DNA of 64,000 nt, taken from the NCBI GenBank assembly GCA_025267735.1, contig CM046299.1, positions 37,400,887-37,464,886 on the forward strand, read 5' to 3'. Origin of the DNA: Mactra quadrangularis. Lineage: Eukaryota; Mollusca; Bivalvia; Venerida; Mactridae. Each line of letters begins with the position of its first letter. Within the stretch, counting starts at the first letter, position 1. The position numbers and the translations under genes were made by a program. Positions 1 to 15,100 of this stretch are shown here, one piece after another. The notes below the pieces were generated by a model. The model had not been told where the DNA came from, made no database searches, and worked only from the letters and a program-made list of their open reading frames with translations.

Positions 1-33
1 ACTCTTTAATATATCTAAAATTATGTAACATAG

Positions 34-186
34 GTGGTAGTAGCTCAGATAATATTCTGGCTTCATTCTGTGGAAATAACACATTACCTGGACCAATAGT
101 TACACCTTTACCAAGTTTATGGCTGAAATTTAAGTCAGATGCATCTATTGTTGATCGTGGATTTCATCTGTCTTACAACACCTCAC
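34..186 (+). CDS. exon 1 of window: C-terminal half of CUB 1
   Basis: The acceptor TAG ends at base 33 and the donor GTGAGT starts at 187. It enters in phase 1 and ends in phase 1. The translation contains ASFCGNN, KFKSDAS and GFHLSYN, the last three strands of a CUB domain with the calcium-site Asp. The N-terminal half of this domain is outside the window. Confidence 0.88.
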
Positions 187-3100
187 GTGAGTACTTAGGC
201 ATCATTTATTATTTGATTTCATATCATGTGACTATTAATAATCTTATTCTTCCTTGTCAAAAAATCAGCTTTGAAAATAACGTAGATTAAAAAATGGTAT
301 TTTTCACATGCATGGAAACATGGCGCATGAGTCATTTAGCTCCTTCGGTATGAAGATAGTTTTCTCACGTCATCTTGACTAAACGTAAATCATATTCGAT
401 CCGGTCGCGGTAGGTCATACCCTATACATGAGTTGTTGGCCTCGTGGTAGGGTAAGTTAGTACTGGTGATAGAAAAGTGTCCAGGAAACCTGTAGTAGGA
501 AGAGCTGGCCGTCGTATATATGACCTTAATATGTGTTGAATACGACATTAAATTCAATTAAAAAAACTTTATTCGCTTTGAATACCATGCACTATACATG
601 GTGCATCACAATGACTTTCAAGATCTCTTGTACTGATTAACCGATCACTTCTATTGTACCTAAATGAAAATATATCTAAATTATAAATTTAAATGTACCT
701 TATACATTACATTTCTATTTTATCATAAGTATTGTCATTTTCACAACATTTCTGCTGGAAAGTATAAGAGTAGAGTTTATTGGTGGTTGTTTCTGACTTG
801 GCTTATGTCGAAGTATTTGAGTTTGCGCTTAAATGTTGTATTCATAAAATGTATAAAACTGTTCATGAAATGTATTTGATGACCAGGTGGAATTATGAAT
901 TCCACGACCCAGATCGCAGCGGCTTATTGGAAATATTTCATTGACAATCCAACAGACAATATTGACGTCTAGTTTGAAGGATACTAGTACAGTAAAAACT
1001 CTGAAAACCGGACCGGGCTCGGACTGACCAAAAAGTCCGGTTTTCAGAGGATTCCGGTTTTCAGAGGTTTATATAGAATCACTAATTAAACATAGCTATG
1101 GGTTTGTTGGGACATTTTCCTACATTAAATGGATGGTTCAGCTACATCTTAATTTATTTTTAATTAAAGTTTGGTCACTTTTGGTTTGGTAAGTGTAAAT
1201 TTACTGAGAAAAAAAGAAAATTAAAATATTATAACTTTTCTTAAGTTTCATGTACATGTTATCAATGGACTTTAAATGCATTCAAATAAATAATTGATAA
1301 ATATGGATGCTATTCTCATTAAAATGAATGCATATTATCACATAGCAACAATAACAACATCATATAAACTATTTTCCAATTTCTTACTCAAAAAAAAAAA
1401 GGGATAGACATCATTATTTTCTTACAACTAACAAACTTTAGTAATTTTGAAAACAAACATGTAGCCTTTTTATTTGTATAAAAACAATATTTGAAATTAA
1501 AATATTTTCACAAATTATGTCTGTACAACAATACATGTTTATACAAAACAAACATTACAAGAATCCTAAACAATGACAGACAAGTGTTTTTCACACCTGT
1601 ATAGATAAAATGTTTGGATATTTAATTAACAATTGACATCTGCCAGGGATTATGATTAACTAACTGTTACAATACACAGAAAGTTGACACTTGGTGTCCG
1701 GTTTTCAGAGGATTTTTTATGCATATTTATCATTAGAAGCCATGGCAAAAGGTCCGGTATTCGGAATTCAGAGTTTCCGGTTTTCAGAGGATATTTTTCA
1801 ATGCATTTAATAGGGAAAAATATGGGACTTTAAAAATCGTCCGGTTTCAGAGGATTCCGGTTTTCAGAGGGTCCGGTTTTCAGAGTTTTTATTGTATTGG
1901 TTTCTTATCAATGCACTAATAAACTAATTTATGCGTCTTCAGTTAGTTTTTTATCATATTTTAAGAGTATTTTCTTACAGAATGTGGTGGAATGGTAACA
2001 CAACCAACTGGTATAATTTCAAGTCCAAATTTTCCTCAAAACTATGATCACAACGATGCTTGTGCTTGGTCCATCATGGCAGATCCAGGAACTCAAATAG
2101 TGGTTTGTGCATAACTTTAAAAATGTTCAATTTACTTGTGTGGATTTTTTTCTCTTCCTCATTTACTTGAGATAAAAGTTTTTCATCATAATAGCACAGA
2201 AGGATATGTTTGAAATGACATAAAATGATAAGCTTTTTTTCAAATAGGTAAATGACAACCTGGACAAATATCACGATATTCAAATCAACAAATTTCACCA
2301 ACGAAGTACCGGAAGTATATTTGAACAAACTTTAGGTGGAATATAACTAAAAATTTGAAACAGCGTTATGAAACATTATTGCAAGATCTCTTTTTCGGGC
2401 GTTTTTAACTTATCAAAATTCAAGGATAGCGGTTGCTCCTTAGGCTAATATGTTTATGTCATAAATTGCATGTAATATAATTTACAACAACTAGGGCCTT
2501 AGCGATTTCTTTTAATTGCCAATGAAATCTATATAAATTATGTAAACGCATTCACTTGCTATATTCAAAATGATCTTACTCTCAAGTGATCATTTCTGTA
2601 TACCTAAAGACATGAGTGTTGCACAAAGTATCTAATTAACATATATATGATTAGATTATTCTATGAAAAAGCTATATTTGAATGATTATTATTATATACC
2701 ACATTTGTAAAGCGCTCTTTTTATATTGAATATATGTTCAAAGGCGCTTAAATGATGTTATTCCTCTATATTTTTTCACCTGTATAATAGATTAACTTTT
2801 ATCAATCAATGAAATTATATAAAAAAACTTAATAACATATACCACCTAAATAAATGATGGAATATAATCCATGAGAAGTGAAGTCAAAGCTGCTAAAATG
2901 ATTCAGATCTTACATACCCTTTCAGGTAAATTTTACACATTTCAACTTGGAGACACATTACAACTGTGAGTATGATTACGTTGAAATATTCAACGGTCTG
3001 TACGCATCTTCTCCATCTATTGGTAAATTTTGTGGCACCAACATGCCAAGTAGTATCCGTTCTCAAACTAATGGCCTGCGTATAGTGTTTTTCTCAGATG

Positions 3101-6100
3101 AAAGTGAGTCAGCTCAAGGATTCAGACTGACCTATTCATTTGCTACTAGAGGTAAGTGAACATTTCAGATGTGCATATTTAAAAGACTGTTATATCTTAA
3201 TATTACTTTAGGGTTGTTATTTTCAGGTTATATCGTACCTGTTGTATAATACTTGTCTTATGCCGCTAGTGTCTTTATAACTGTAGCCTCTCTAAAATAA
3301 CTTGAAACATTGTTTACATAATCTAGACTCACACGTTGTTCAAAATAGGAAGTCAATTGACCCGTTTACATTCATATACTGTAATTGGCAAAACTCAATA
3401 TTAAATCCGGAAAAAGCTAAGATAGTGACATCGTCGGCAACCACGGTACTTTCTTCTGTCACACTTCATGCATAACGCAGCATAGCAGAGTACCGTGGGA
3501 TAACCGACGATGAGGTAGTAAAGGCGACGGAAAAGGCACGGAAATACTATTTTGCATCGGTTCAAATTTATATTTTTGAACGTGTTTCGTAATGTATCAC
3601 TAGTTTAAAGTTTTGTAATATCATTAGTCGGGCTTTAATAGACGAGTGTGTATTTCAAATTTCAGTATGTTTAATACTTCATAACTTGAATACAAATGTA
3701 TCTTAAAAGTGATTTTTAATGTATATTTTATCGTACAATTCGTTTATCAGTAATACCATAATCAATAATCACAAAATGTAAGTTCCCAAATTTGCCTTGC
3801 ACTTAAAGGTAGTAAACCACAAGAACAATAATTTTCATGCAGCACATTGCGAATTTCAAGAGAAACATCGAAACGCCCTTATGGGTATTCATGTGTAATA
3901 AAATATATGCTGGTTGTATACTTCTCTAAAAAGGCGATTAAGATGTAATTGATTAATGCGTTCAAAAGTTACATTTATTATTAGAAGTAACAATGTCCCT
4001 GGATTGCAAAGAAAAAGACATTGATCTTTTTCAAATTACTCTGATTAATAGAAATTTTAATGAATACAATTTAATGAGTGAAATTTATGTTTTTTATTGC
4101 ATTTTAAAGTTAAAACAGATTACAAGCGTAAATAGAGTTTGGTTGTCAATTCTTAAAACATTAAATTTGACCACAGTTTATTAAGGAGTTAGTCTTGTTA
4201 TACAAAAACTTCCTCTAAATTACATTATACAACCCTAAAACGATTTTTGAGTTTTAGTTCTTTTAAATGAACCATCTTCACTCTCTCATAATTGACCAAG
4301 AAGTTATTGACCAAGGTAATTTATGTTCATGTTACTTTTTTACAGGCTGTGGTGGTTTGTTCCATTCTTTAACTGGAGTTCTATCCACACCAAATTATCC
4401 AAGTAGTTATCCTCATAATGTCGAATGTGTTTGGGATATAAATGTACAATCAGGCTATCATGTGTCCCTGGCCTTTAATCCTCCGTTTGATATGGAACAC
4501 AGCGGTAACTGTACATACGATTATGTTGAGGTTTGTATATCATTATACACATTGTAACGGTCATGTATCTCTTAAGTCAATATTTTGTACATGTTCTTAC
4601 TTCTGTTTTTCAAGCCTTGAAATTAATATTGTTTGCTTTTGATGAACTGAATTATTGATAAATATAAATTCACAAGCCAGCTTGACTCTTGCTAAACTCT
4701 TGCTTGGTGATTAAATGTAAAGTATTTAAGATTTTTTAATAAATCGTTACAACAATTAAGCTATTTCAGTTCACATGAGCAGAGCAGACTTACAATCCAA
4801 GTCGTGTTTTAATTAAAGCAGTATAGATTTCATAAACAGCAATGTCTTCAGTGCCGTTGTCTATAGAGCTTTTTTGAAACCGTCGGTATGCTATTTAGTC
4901 ATGTTATGATTGTGATTTATAATCCCATGTGACTTGGGAAATAGGTTAAGGGTGGAAAGTTGGATTGGTAGAGTGTGTTATTTGTATGAGTTGCATAAAC
5001 CATTGAACTTTTTTAACAGGTCAATGATGCATTTGAAAATGGAACGCTTGCATCTTTAGGACGTTGGTGTTACAATGTGATGCCACCGGTTCTAAGGTCT
5101 ACAGGAAAACGCCTGGTCGTTAAGTTCCGTTCAGATCCTACAACAAATGGAAATGGATTCTCAGCTAATTGGACAGCAGGTATTTTTTATTGTACTATGT
5201 AAGTAAATAAATGGTCAAGTTGTTAAATGACAATAAAATGGATAATCAAAATGCTAAAATTTGTGATAACTTCTTACATGTAAATTGACTGCATCTGTAC
5301 GTTGTTTAGTCAATTATATACAATGATCTGAACATACAAATTACATCACGCTGTTCAACAATAATAATGAACACTTTTACGATTTACAAAAACTTGCGAA
5401 TATGCATTGATTATTGAGTGCCAAGTTGATACTTATCGACAAATTAGATAGTCATATATTGTAAATAGATAGTACAATCATTGTAGATATCTATGACCTT
5501 TTATCAATCAAATATAGCCAGGAACATAACATGAATAATGTTTGAGGATGAAATAGTATAGCAATTAAATAGTTAAGGTTATTGTAATGACATATGATCA
5601 TATTTAATTCGCATTGTTCTTATGCACAATTTATAATGAAAATTAAATATCAACGTGCTCTGTAGTTAAAAGGATTTATGTACATCAGCTGATTCACCTA
5701 CTGAATTGGCGAGTCAATTGTTCAAAGTACTTAAACACGCATTGCTAATGATAACTTACTTTGACAATCTTAAGACAGTGTTTTAATAAAAATCATTTCA
5801 GAATGCGGAGGAATCTTGAACAACAAACAAGGTATTCTCTTATCACCAGGACATCCAGGTCGTTATACTAACAACTTGATGTGCAACTATTCATTAAACA
5901 TGGACCCACAACATTACATTGTTCTGAACTTTGATCAAGACAACTTTGATATTGAAAGTAAGTAAATGTTACCTAAAAGAGTTCTACATTATTTTTCTTT
6001 ATTCATTATATAATTTTATTTTAGGGAATCTAAAATCTTGGATTGGTGTGTCTTACTTCTGATGTTAACCAAGCCCTGGGGTATCAGACAACTGAAAATC

Positions 6101-9100
6101 AAAACTTGGTTATCTTCAAAAGGGCGTTTCTGTTGGTAATATAGTTAAAGATCAAAAAGATAAAAGTCCACATGATTTATGATTTGAGGGATGAACATTT
6201 GAAGGTTTAAACAAAGCACTAATATAAAGACAACGATGTTTAATATGCTTAAAGAGCGATTGAGTCATCGTTGACATACATTGTGCATTTAATAATAATA
6301 CTGGTTCACTCTTAGCATACAATGTGGATAAATGACTTTTGAACATGAATGAACGTGACAAGTGAAAAAGTGGAATTGTTTTAAAGAATCTAATAATTTG
6401 AAATACTGATATTTAAGAATAATTATATGACTTTAATCTTACTTTATCTACGTATTCAATATGAGCCACCAATTCGATAAAAAAACACTTGCTATTTCCA
6501 ATGGAAATTCTCGAGAGAACATATAAAACTCTTACATAGCTTATTAATGGATTTAATATTAATTCGTTGAAATTAATTGTGATGTATTATGTTGCATAAA
6601 CTAGTTATGTATGTATGGTTCTCAAACGACATCCCCTAGGATAGATGCATCTCAATTTACAATATAAATCAGCATGACGAGTTAACCAAACAAATTATTT
6701 ATTTCACCCTTTGTATTACATTTATTTTCCTGTGTTTAAGGTGCAAGACAATGTAGATATGATTCTGTGTCAGTGTTTGCTGGAAATTCATCGAATAGTA
6801 GAAGCCTTGGCAAATTTTGTGGAAGAGTTCCACCACAAACAATGAGCTCTCTCGGAAAAATGTTTATACAATTTAAAACAGATGGTTCGCTAACTGGAAC
6901 GGGCTTTAAGGCTTATTACCGGTATGTCTGCATGAATTTATATCCAAGTAAGACAGCATTGTCTTTATTCTTAGTCTTTAGTTATTACAAGATGAACAAC
7001 TATAGTTAACTCCACCCAGGACCAAACATGATTTAGTCATTTTACTCAAAACAATGTGTGTAGAAGAAAAAAAAGGATTATGTCGAGGACCGACCCAATT
7101 TGTCCGCAACCTTAACTAAAACACCAATTTCACTTTGGTCAAAAGTTGTAAAATATATCAGTAGTGACTGTAAATGAAAAGTGATAACTAACATTACAGA
7201 AATGGTTTTTCAGCAAAAATATGAAAATCTGAACAGCAATGTCCGCTTACGGATGATATGTTTGCCGGTACTTCAAGGTGGAGAAAATATTAGAAAGAAA
7301 CATTTTTTATTTCACTTTACTGCACGAGAAGCACGTTTAGAACCATTCAAAATATTGGTCTTGATATTCTGTGTCAACATTTGTACTGTTTCTGATACAT
7401 TTTACATTGAAAGTTTATGTTATGATATTCACAGCAATAACACGTTCGAGCATATTATATTTATTTATCCATCCGACGTTTCGGCTCTGTGCCTTTTTCA
7501 AGGTAAATAAATAGTAGTTTGTTTTTGGGGGTATTTTTGCATTGAATGTTTGCAATTTTAATTAATAGAAGTATTAATTTTGTTTTTATTCATGTAAATC
7601 CAAATGATTTACTTAATTTCCTCTATGTTTATGGTTTTTTTAGAGTGAGTGAATGTGGTGGTGTATACACAGCTCCTTCAGGTGTAATACAAACACTAGA
7701 AGAATTAGATACATATCATAACAACCATAACTGTACTTGGAATGTCACTGTAGATGCCAATAAAATTATTCAAGTCAAGTTAGTAATATATTCAATAAGT
7801 TGCTAATTTTTCAAACAATTAACCGTTTTTCAAACGTCATATTATGTGATTGCTGAACAGGCGCATGATGATCATTTAAATGAAGTCATTTTATTTTTAA
7901 ATTTGAAGAAGATAACATATATACAGAATATTTAAATCACTTAATAATCACATTAATGACGTTAGGAAGATGTACGCGATAAAATCCGAATTCCTTTAAA
8001 TATATAAAAATATTAAGTTATGAAATAAATGAACAAAGGGTAACTGCCTTTAATTTCAATTTTGCACCAGATAACCCACGTGTGACTTTAGCGCCTGTGA
8101 ATCATTATCCATTGAATTTATATATTCCTAAATCAATTTGAAAACAACATAATTGACTTTACATCGAAGTTTAAATTTTTTTTCTAATCATAATAGGACA
8201 TGACTTTTATATTCCAGATTTCTACAACTTGATTTAGAGTCCCACTATTCCTGTAGATATGATTATGTTGATGTACTAGATGGACCTAATCTAACATCAC
8301 CTTCCATGGGAAGGTTTTGTGGCAATGTAATTCCGACTCAACAACTACGTACTTCAACAAACAAAATGACTGTGAGCTTTATTACTGATAGTTCTGTGAC
8401 TAGAGGTGGATTCAAAATGGTGTATTTTGGTACTTATGGTAAGAACTATCTTACTGACTTCTTGATTGATTTTTCACTTTTGATTGAAATATGTCACAGA
8501 ACATTTATAGTGTAAAGGATTTACCTCACAATGTGTTCCAATTATGTACTTGGCATTACACCAAATGTGTGATATTGTTCGTTTTTTCTCAACTGTCAAA
8601 ACATGAATAATTTTACGATTATTTCTTGCTCTTTGTCTAACACTCGTGGTATTGAGATAGTGTGTAATCATTTAACGTGAAATTATTCAAACTTTGACAG
8701 TTGAGAAAAACAGACAATACATCTGTTGTAAATGCAATTTATATTTATTGATAATAAATTGCTTAAACAGAAGGTTTTTTGACCTTGCTTACGCAAGAAT
8801 GAGGTGGACATTTTGGCTTATCTTTCATCATTTTAATGATAATAAACACAAAAAGATTTGTTTCCAATTAGTTTAATCATCACTCATTTCTATATAATTC
8901 AGTTGTTTCTTATCAAAATTTGTACTAATACGTCTGAAATGTCTTAAAACAGTTACTGTGCTTTTTGTGTTGATTTTTAAACTCGTCTAGCTGATGTCAT
9001 TTTCCTCTGAGGTTAGTCCAATCTAACTTGGTTTTTTATTTGAACTCTCCCAATGTTAAAGATTTAAGAACAATGTGGCAATCACAATCAACAAATAGTG

Positions 9101-12100
9101 AAAACATGGTATGCTGCTTTAACCGGCTAACTGTCGCTAAGAAAGTTTAATTCAAAAGAGAACGGAAAAATAACTTAAAGTTGATGCTCTTTCATTATTC
9201 AGTTCTCTAAATATCTAACAAAAGTTCAAAAACAATGTATACTCTTTGTCGTAATAGCTTTGCACTTATAATAAATATTAATACATTTTTGAAATTACAG
9301 GAGAAGCAGTCGGATGTGGTGGTAGATTGAATGGAACCAGTGGTAGGTTTGGATCTGTTGATATTGATAATGATGGCCAATATGAGACTGTGTTAGATTG
9401 TCGATGGATGATTGTTGCTCCTGCTAATAAAGTCATACAACTAACAATACCTACCCTTGATATTGAAGCTGATCCTATGTGCATATATGATAGCCTGAGG
9501 GTAAATGTTTTAAATCACATTGATTAAGTTTTATTAAGGGTTGTGTTTAGCCCAGAGGCTATGGCTGCATTATTTATTTGCAAATCCTTACAAGCTATAT
9601 GCAATAAACTATGTTATAAGGCCTCATCGTTTAACTCTCAATACTAAATTATCACTGACCTACTATGAAAACTTGACTAATGTTACCCTCATCTAAAGGT
9701 GCTATATTTGAAATATCACCATGTGGCACGAATGAATGTTTCATCATCGTAGAATGACCGCAATTTGTTAATGATAATGATATTTACCATTTTATTTTAC
9801 CAATTTACATAATACATCGAACCCGTGCAATAATCGATGTAAAACTTGCCTTGTTTGTAGCATGGTTGACGTGTTATCTACATATGTTGTTTACAAATAC
9901 TACTGTTCATGAAACGAAGCCTGGCACAGAATGCTTTTTACTCACCAAACTTTTATTATATAACCACTTTATCGCGTGAGTCTCACTGGCTCTCGTAACC
10001 TATACCTTCATACAAAATACCCATGGCGCAATATGACCTTTTTGTGTTGGTACGCCGTAAAACCCAAACAAACAAACAAAATTCCCACACCATACGGTTT
10101 TAACTGTGTACTAAATAGAAGACATAAGTTCTACACTGTACTGTGTAACATTCAGAACTATTAAGTATCACAAACCTTTTAATGCTCTGAAAATTGTCTA
10201 GCGACTAAAAAGTGATTGCTTCGATCGGTTTATAATGGTTGATAAGAATGGGCATTTGAAATTAATGGATATCTAATTATAAAAATAGTTTAAAAGTCTG
10301 AAATTTCGAACAGCTGCAACTGGTCATACTAGCCATGCAAGTCTGCTAGCTACACCTATTTGGTCCACCATCCTTAAAATTTGCTATATTTTTACAGATC
10401 TATGATGGTATGTCTGATGATGATGCACTAGTAGGGACATATTGTGGTTCAAATGTTCCTCCTGTATTTACTTCAACATCAAACTTCTTATACCTTCACT
10501 TTATATCTGATGTCTCTATAACAGGAAGAGGTTTTAATGCAACATATACACAACTTGATTGTAAGTTTTATATTCAACTTTATTTTTGTATTTTGTTTGC
10601 TTTGTTTTTTTTTCATTTACCTTATCAAATCCGGGTTTATTTAAACTGACACGTATGTCAAAATGTAGACGAATTCAACTTGTATTTAGCTAATGCTTTT
10701 TCTCACGCGCAGAGTTATAATCAACATTTAGTATCTTAGGTAAAAACTATGACATTCTTAATGTTTAATTGATTAAATTATAATATTGCTAGATAAACGC
10801 TGCTACATTTGAAAGCTTGACATTCAGTTAATACAGCGTGTCTTTATAATTTATTCTAAACAAGAACAAAGTAATAAGCAGACATTAGCAATTATGTTTT
10901 TTTTATGATATGAAATAAACCGCACTTCAGTAAACTGTAGTTTCTAGTAGGTGTATATTCAATTGATTGTTGTCACAATATCATTATTATATATCTTGGA
11001 CCAAACTTTCAGCACCATGTGGAGGACTATACGTCACTAACTCTTCACTTCAAACAATTTCTTCACCTGGTTATCCTAATCCTAGCCGTCAAGAATTAAG
11101 ATGTCGCTGGACTATTGAAGCACCTATGAATACTGACACAGTTGATGTAAATGTCACTGGAATTAATCTACAGGATACAACAAATTGTAATATTGAATTC
11201 TTAGAAATAAGAGATTATCCAATGGTAAGATTTAACATTCCTTGTTGACTTTTAACTGTTTGGCATTTTTATGATTTGTTCTCAGATTTGTTAGTAGAAA
11301 TAATTGCATATACATTTAAATTTGATTAACTGCATACAATGGCAAGCAATACGCCTGTAGTTTGACTTTGTGACAATATAGACACGTATTTAGTATGAAT
11401 AATGCATTTTATTGCTTATCAAAAGAACGAAAATCGAAACCTAAAACATGATTTAAGTAACAATTATCATTGATTTTCATGTTTGTAATATTTAATTTCA
11501 GGGTAATAGTGGTCGTGCAATACATGCATGTGGAGTGATCCCACCTTCCATATTCCATTCAATATCAAGAACTGTACAAATAAACTATGTTGTTACTAGC
11601 GGTAACAGTCCTGGCTTTCAGTTAACGTATACGACTGGTTGTAAGTTTACATTAAATTAATCTAGATTTTTAAATATAAGCTTGCATTGTGGCGTGATAG
11701 AAATGTTTGATGCTTGAGCAATAATTGATATGACAATTTACTCAATACAACCCACCACACTCATTTAAGTATTCATAGAGCCTTTCAGTTGGTATTGAAA
11801 CTGTTCCTTAGCAGCAACATAAAGTAATATTTGACAAACTGGTAATCACAACAGCAAGCACATTTTATACAGCTTCAAGTTCTGAAAAAATTTAAGTTAT
11901 TGTCAACCAAGCAAAAGAAGTTTTTTACCATTTATTAAATAAAACCGTTTGTGAAATACTCTCTGAATTACTTAACTCGTGTATACGGCTAGCACCATAA
12001 ATGTGCATTTGATACTTTAATTGTACCTAACGGAATGTTGCAATTTAAAGTGATCTATTATTACTTGTCTTATTAGGGATATTCTGATTCTCTGCTTACT

Positions 12101-15100
12101 CGTATAACTAGTGCACTAATCACTGTACTTTGCCAAATTCTTTCTAGCCCACCGCGATGTTCACGCCATTACTTCTTGTCTGTCTGTGCATTGAATTGAC
12201 ATCTATAAAGTAGGGCTCTACACCGGTATACGATATATATCGAATACCGGTATTGTAGGTTCGATAGATATATCGGATCGAACGTTTCCGTATCGAACAA
12301 AATATCGATCAATGACAGTCATACAAATAAAATCCATGGCCTGCAAATCAGTGGATATTTTGTATCGCCTAATCAGCATCCTACTGCTTCCGTTTCGATG
12401 TGGACTTAACATGGACGAACAATCACATAATATGACACTCCTTTACGCAAACATCTTACACCGGTTACATCATGTATTGTTCTTTTCAAAGGGAAGTAAC
12501 TGTTGCGGTTATAATGTATATATATGTACTTCAGTTTTCAATTAGTCTGGGATCAAACAAGAAGTATTTAGAATTCGGAACTCCTGTGTCATTCACTAGG
12601 AATAACCTCGGACATGTTTAAACGCCACTTTGGAACTACCTTTGGGTCACATGCCCAAACAAAATACTTCAACAGGTGTTGAAGTAAACAAATCGACGGA
12701 TGAATTTCTGTTTTTAGTCCATAATTTGAAATTTTATGCACGATTAAATGATATCTGCTGAACAATATATATAGTCACACATATAGTAAAAGAAATCTAT
12801 TTACAAAGCTTTATGTCTTGACGACAAGAGCTATTTTGCATTAGTGTTACATGCTTTGCCTCGCGTATGTAGAATAAACCCAGTAATATTAGTGGACCCC
12901 CACGAATCCTTCCTAAATTATTCATTCAATTAATAGTCGAGATGTTCCGAATGCTGAATTTAGTAAATAGATCTATTCAGGGAACTATAGACACTCGGAT
13001 TTGTTCGGGCAGATCCTCAATGTAAAGAGAATTTGCTTGTACATAAACAATACAGAGAATTGCCAAAATATCCTTTTCCTTTGCTTTTTACAAAGGAAAC
13101 CGATACAGACTCCCACATTTGTACACATTAGCTGCTAAATAGGTAATTGCTCAGGCCACTTCAGTAGCTTCTGAATAGGTATTTTTAACCTCAGGAGACA
13201 ACCAGTCAACATAAAGATCATGCCTAGACCTAGACTTACTGCATGGATGCAATGATATTTGTTTAAAAAATGTAAACGTCAAAGACTTTAACATTTAAAA
13301 TGTTAATAAGACAATGTATTTAGTAGTGTGTTGCTACTTCAATTAAAATAAATGAATAAAACAACAATGTTTTGCTGTTTTATAAAAATCTATATTAATA
13401 AAAGTATCATATGATATATCGAATATCGATCATTTTGTATCGATACGAATATCGTATCGATCATTTTGATCGATATAGAGCCCTACTATAAAGCTGAATT
13501 ACACTATTTTAAGTTGTATTATTATAATTTCTTCAGCATGTAACAGAACCTATTATGGTAACAGTGGTAGGATCGTAAGTCCTGGATGGCCTGGACGTTA
13601 TCCACATAGAACAAATTGTCAGTTTAGAATCGAGGCGCCTAATGGTACAACAGTAGCATTGTATTTTAATAGTTTCCAAATAGAAAACCATTCCACTTGT
13701 CGTTTTGATTATTTAGAGGTTTGTACAATTAAATACATTTATTTATTTACTGGGTTTAACGCCGTTTCAACACAAGTTTTAGGTTATTTTACGGCGCCTA
13801 GCGCACCTAACCTAGCTTTTGTTTTTCTGTCTGTAACCAGTACTCACCTTCCCTTCCAAAAAGCCAGAAACTTATTCATATATCCTATTGATGAAAGAAA
13901 GTTGACATTATTATCAAATTTTCATGGAAGGGTATAACCTCCCCGGATGGAATTCAAACCCATAACCCCTTCGGGACACTAGATTCAAAATACAGACGCG
14001 CTACCGATCCGGGTTATTTCTTTATTTATGAAGAAAGATTTCGTATTGTGTTCAATAATATCACAAAGGCGCGGTCGTGGCCAAGTGGTTACGACATGAG
14101 ACTATTAAATATTGGATAGCTAGCTCTGTGTTGGTTCTTATCATTTTCAAGTTATGCCCCGATCTTTTAATGAGCAAGAAACATTATCTGTCTAGCTCAG
14201 TTCTGGAATACCAGAAAGCGGACTAGAAAGTGATTAAACTAAGTTGTAAGAACTTGTTTCACATATAAGCCAAACTAAATTTGTATAAACTAAAAATATT
14301 ATAAAAGAACATTGAAAAAAACTTAAACTACTTTGCCCATCAAGTTTTTTCACCCCACATGTCCATAAAGTCTCTTCACTACATGTATATGTCTCATTTT
14401 TCTCCCAATGAAACGTTGTGTTTATTTCTTGTTTTTAAATTATATTTCAATACACTTGTAACCCATTGAATATATATTATAAAAACTGAATTTAAAAGGT
14501 ACATAATAAAAATGTAATGGTTCGAAATAGTAAGTACATGTTAATAATTATTATTAAGTCTTTTGGTCTGTTGACATTATTTTAGCTCACTTGAGCACGA
14601 GGTCCGTCCGTCGTGTGTCGTACGTCAAGACTTTTTAAAAAAAAAACACCTTCTTGTCAAGCCCTATAAAGCCTACAGTTACCAAATTGGACAATAAGCA
14701 TAACCTAAAGGTCCTCTAAAAATTGTTTATATTAGGAAATGTTAAAAAGTTTTCTAAAAAACAGTACGGCAAGGACCTAACATAATTGGAATGTGGCATA
14801 ACCTCTAGGTCCTAAACAAAGATTGTACATATTATGCCCCTGGAAACAAAATCAAAGCACTGTAATGCTGGAGGAACGATGACCTGAACTTAATTTTTAG
14901 ATAAAAATATGATTATGTCAAATATCGAAATTGTACAGCAACATTATCCATAAAATACTTTATATCAATTTATAGAAGTAAAAAAGAGCAGTCAAAGTAC
15001 AGCGTGCTTAATTTTTCAAATGTTTAGCTCATGGCAAGGTTTATCTTATTTTTTCAAAGGAAATAAATCAGTTAAGCAATAATTATCAATTCATATAAAT

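Noticed and set aside
7181..7510. 109-codon frame between exons 7 and 8
   Set aside because: It lies in an intron of the CUB gene, has no CUB features and is not needed for the frame across exons 7 and 8.
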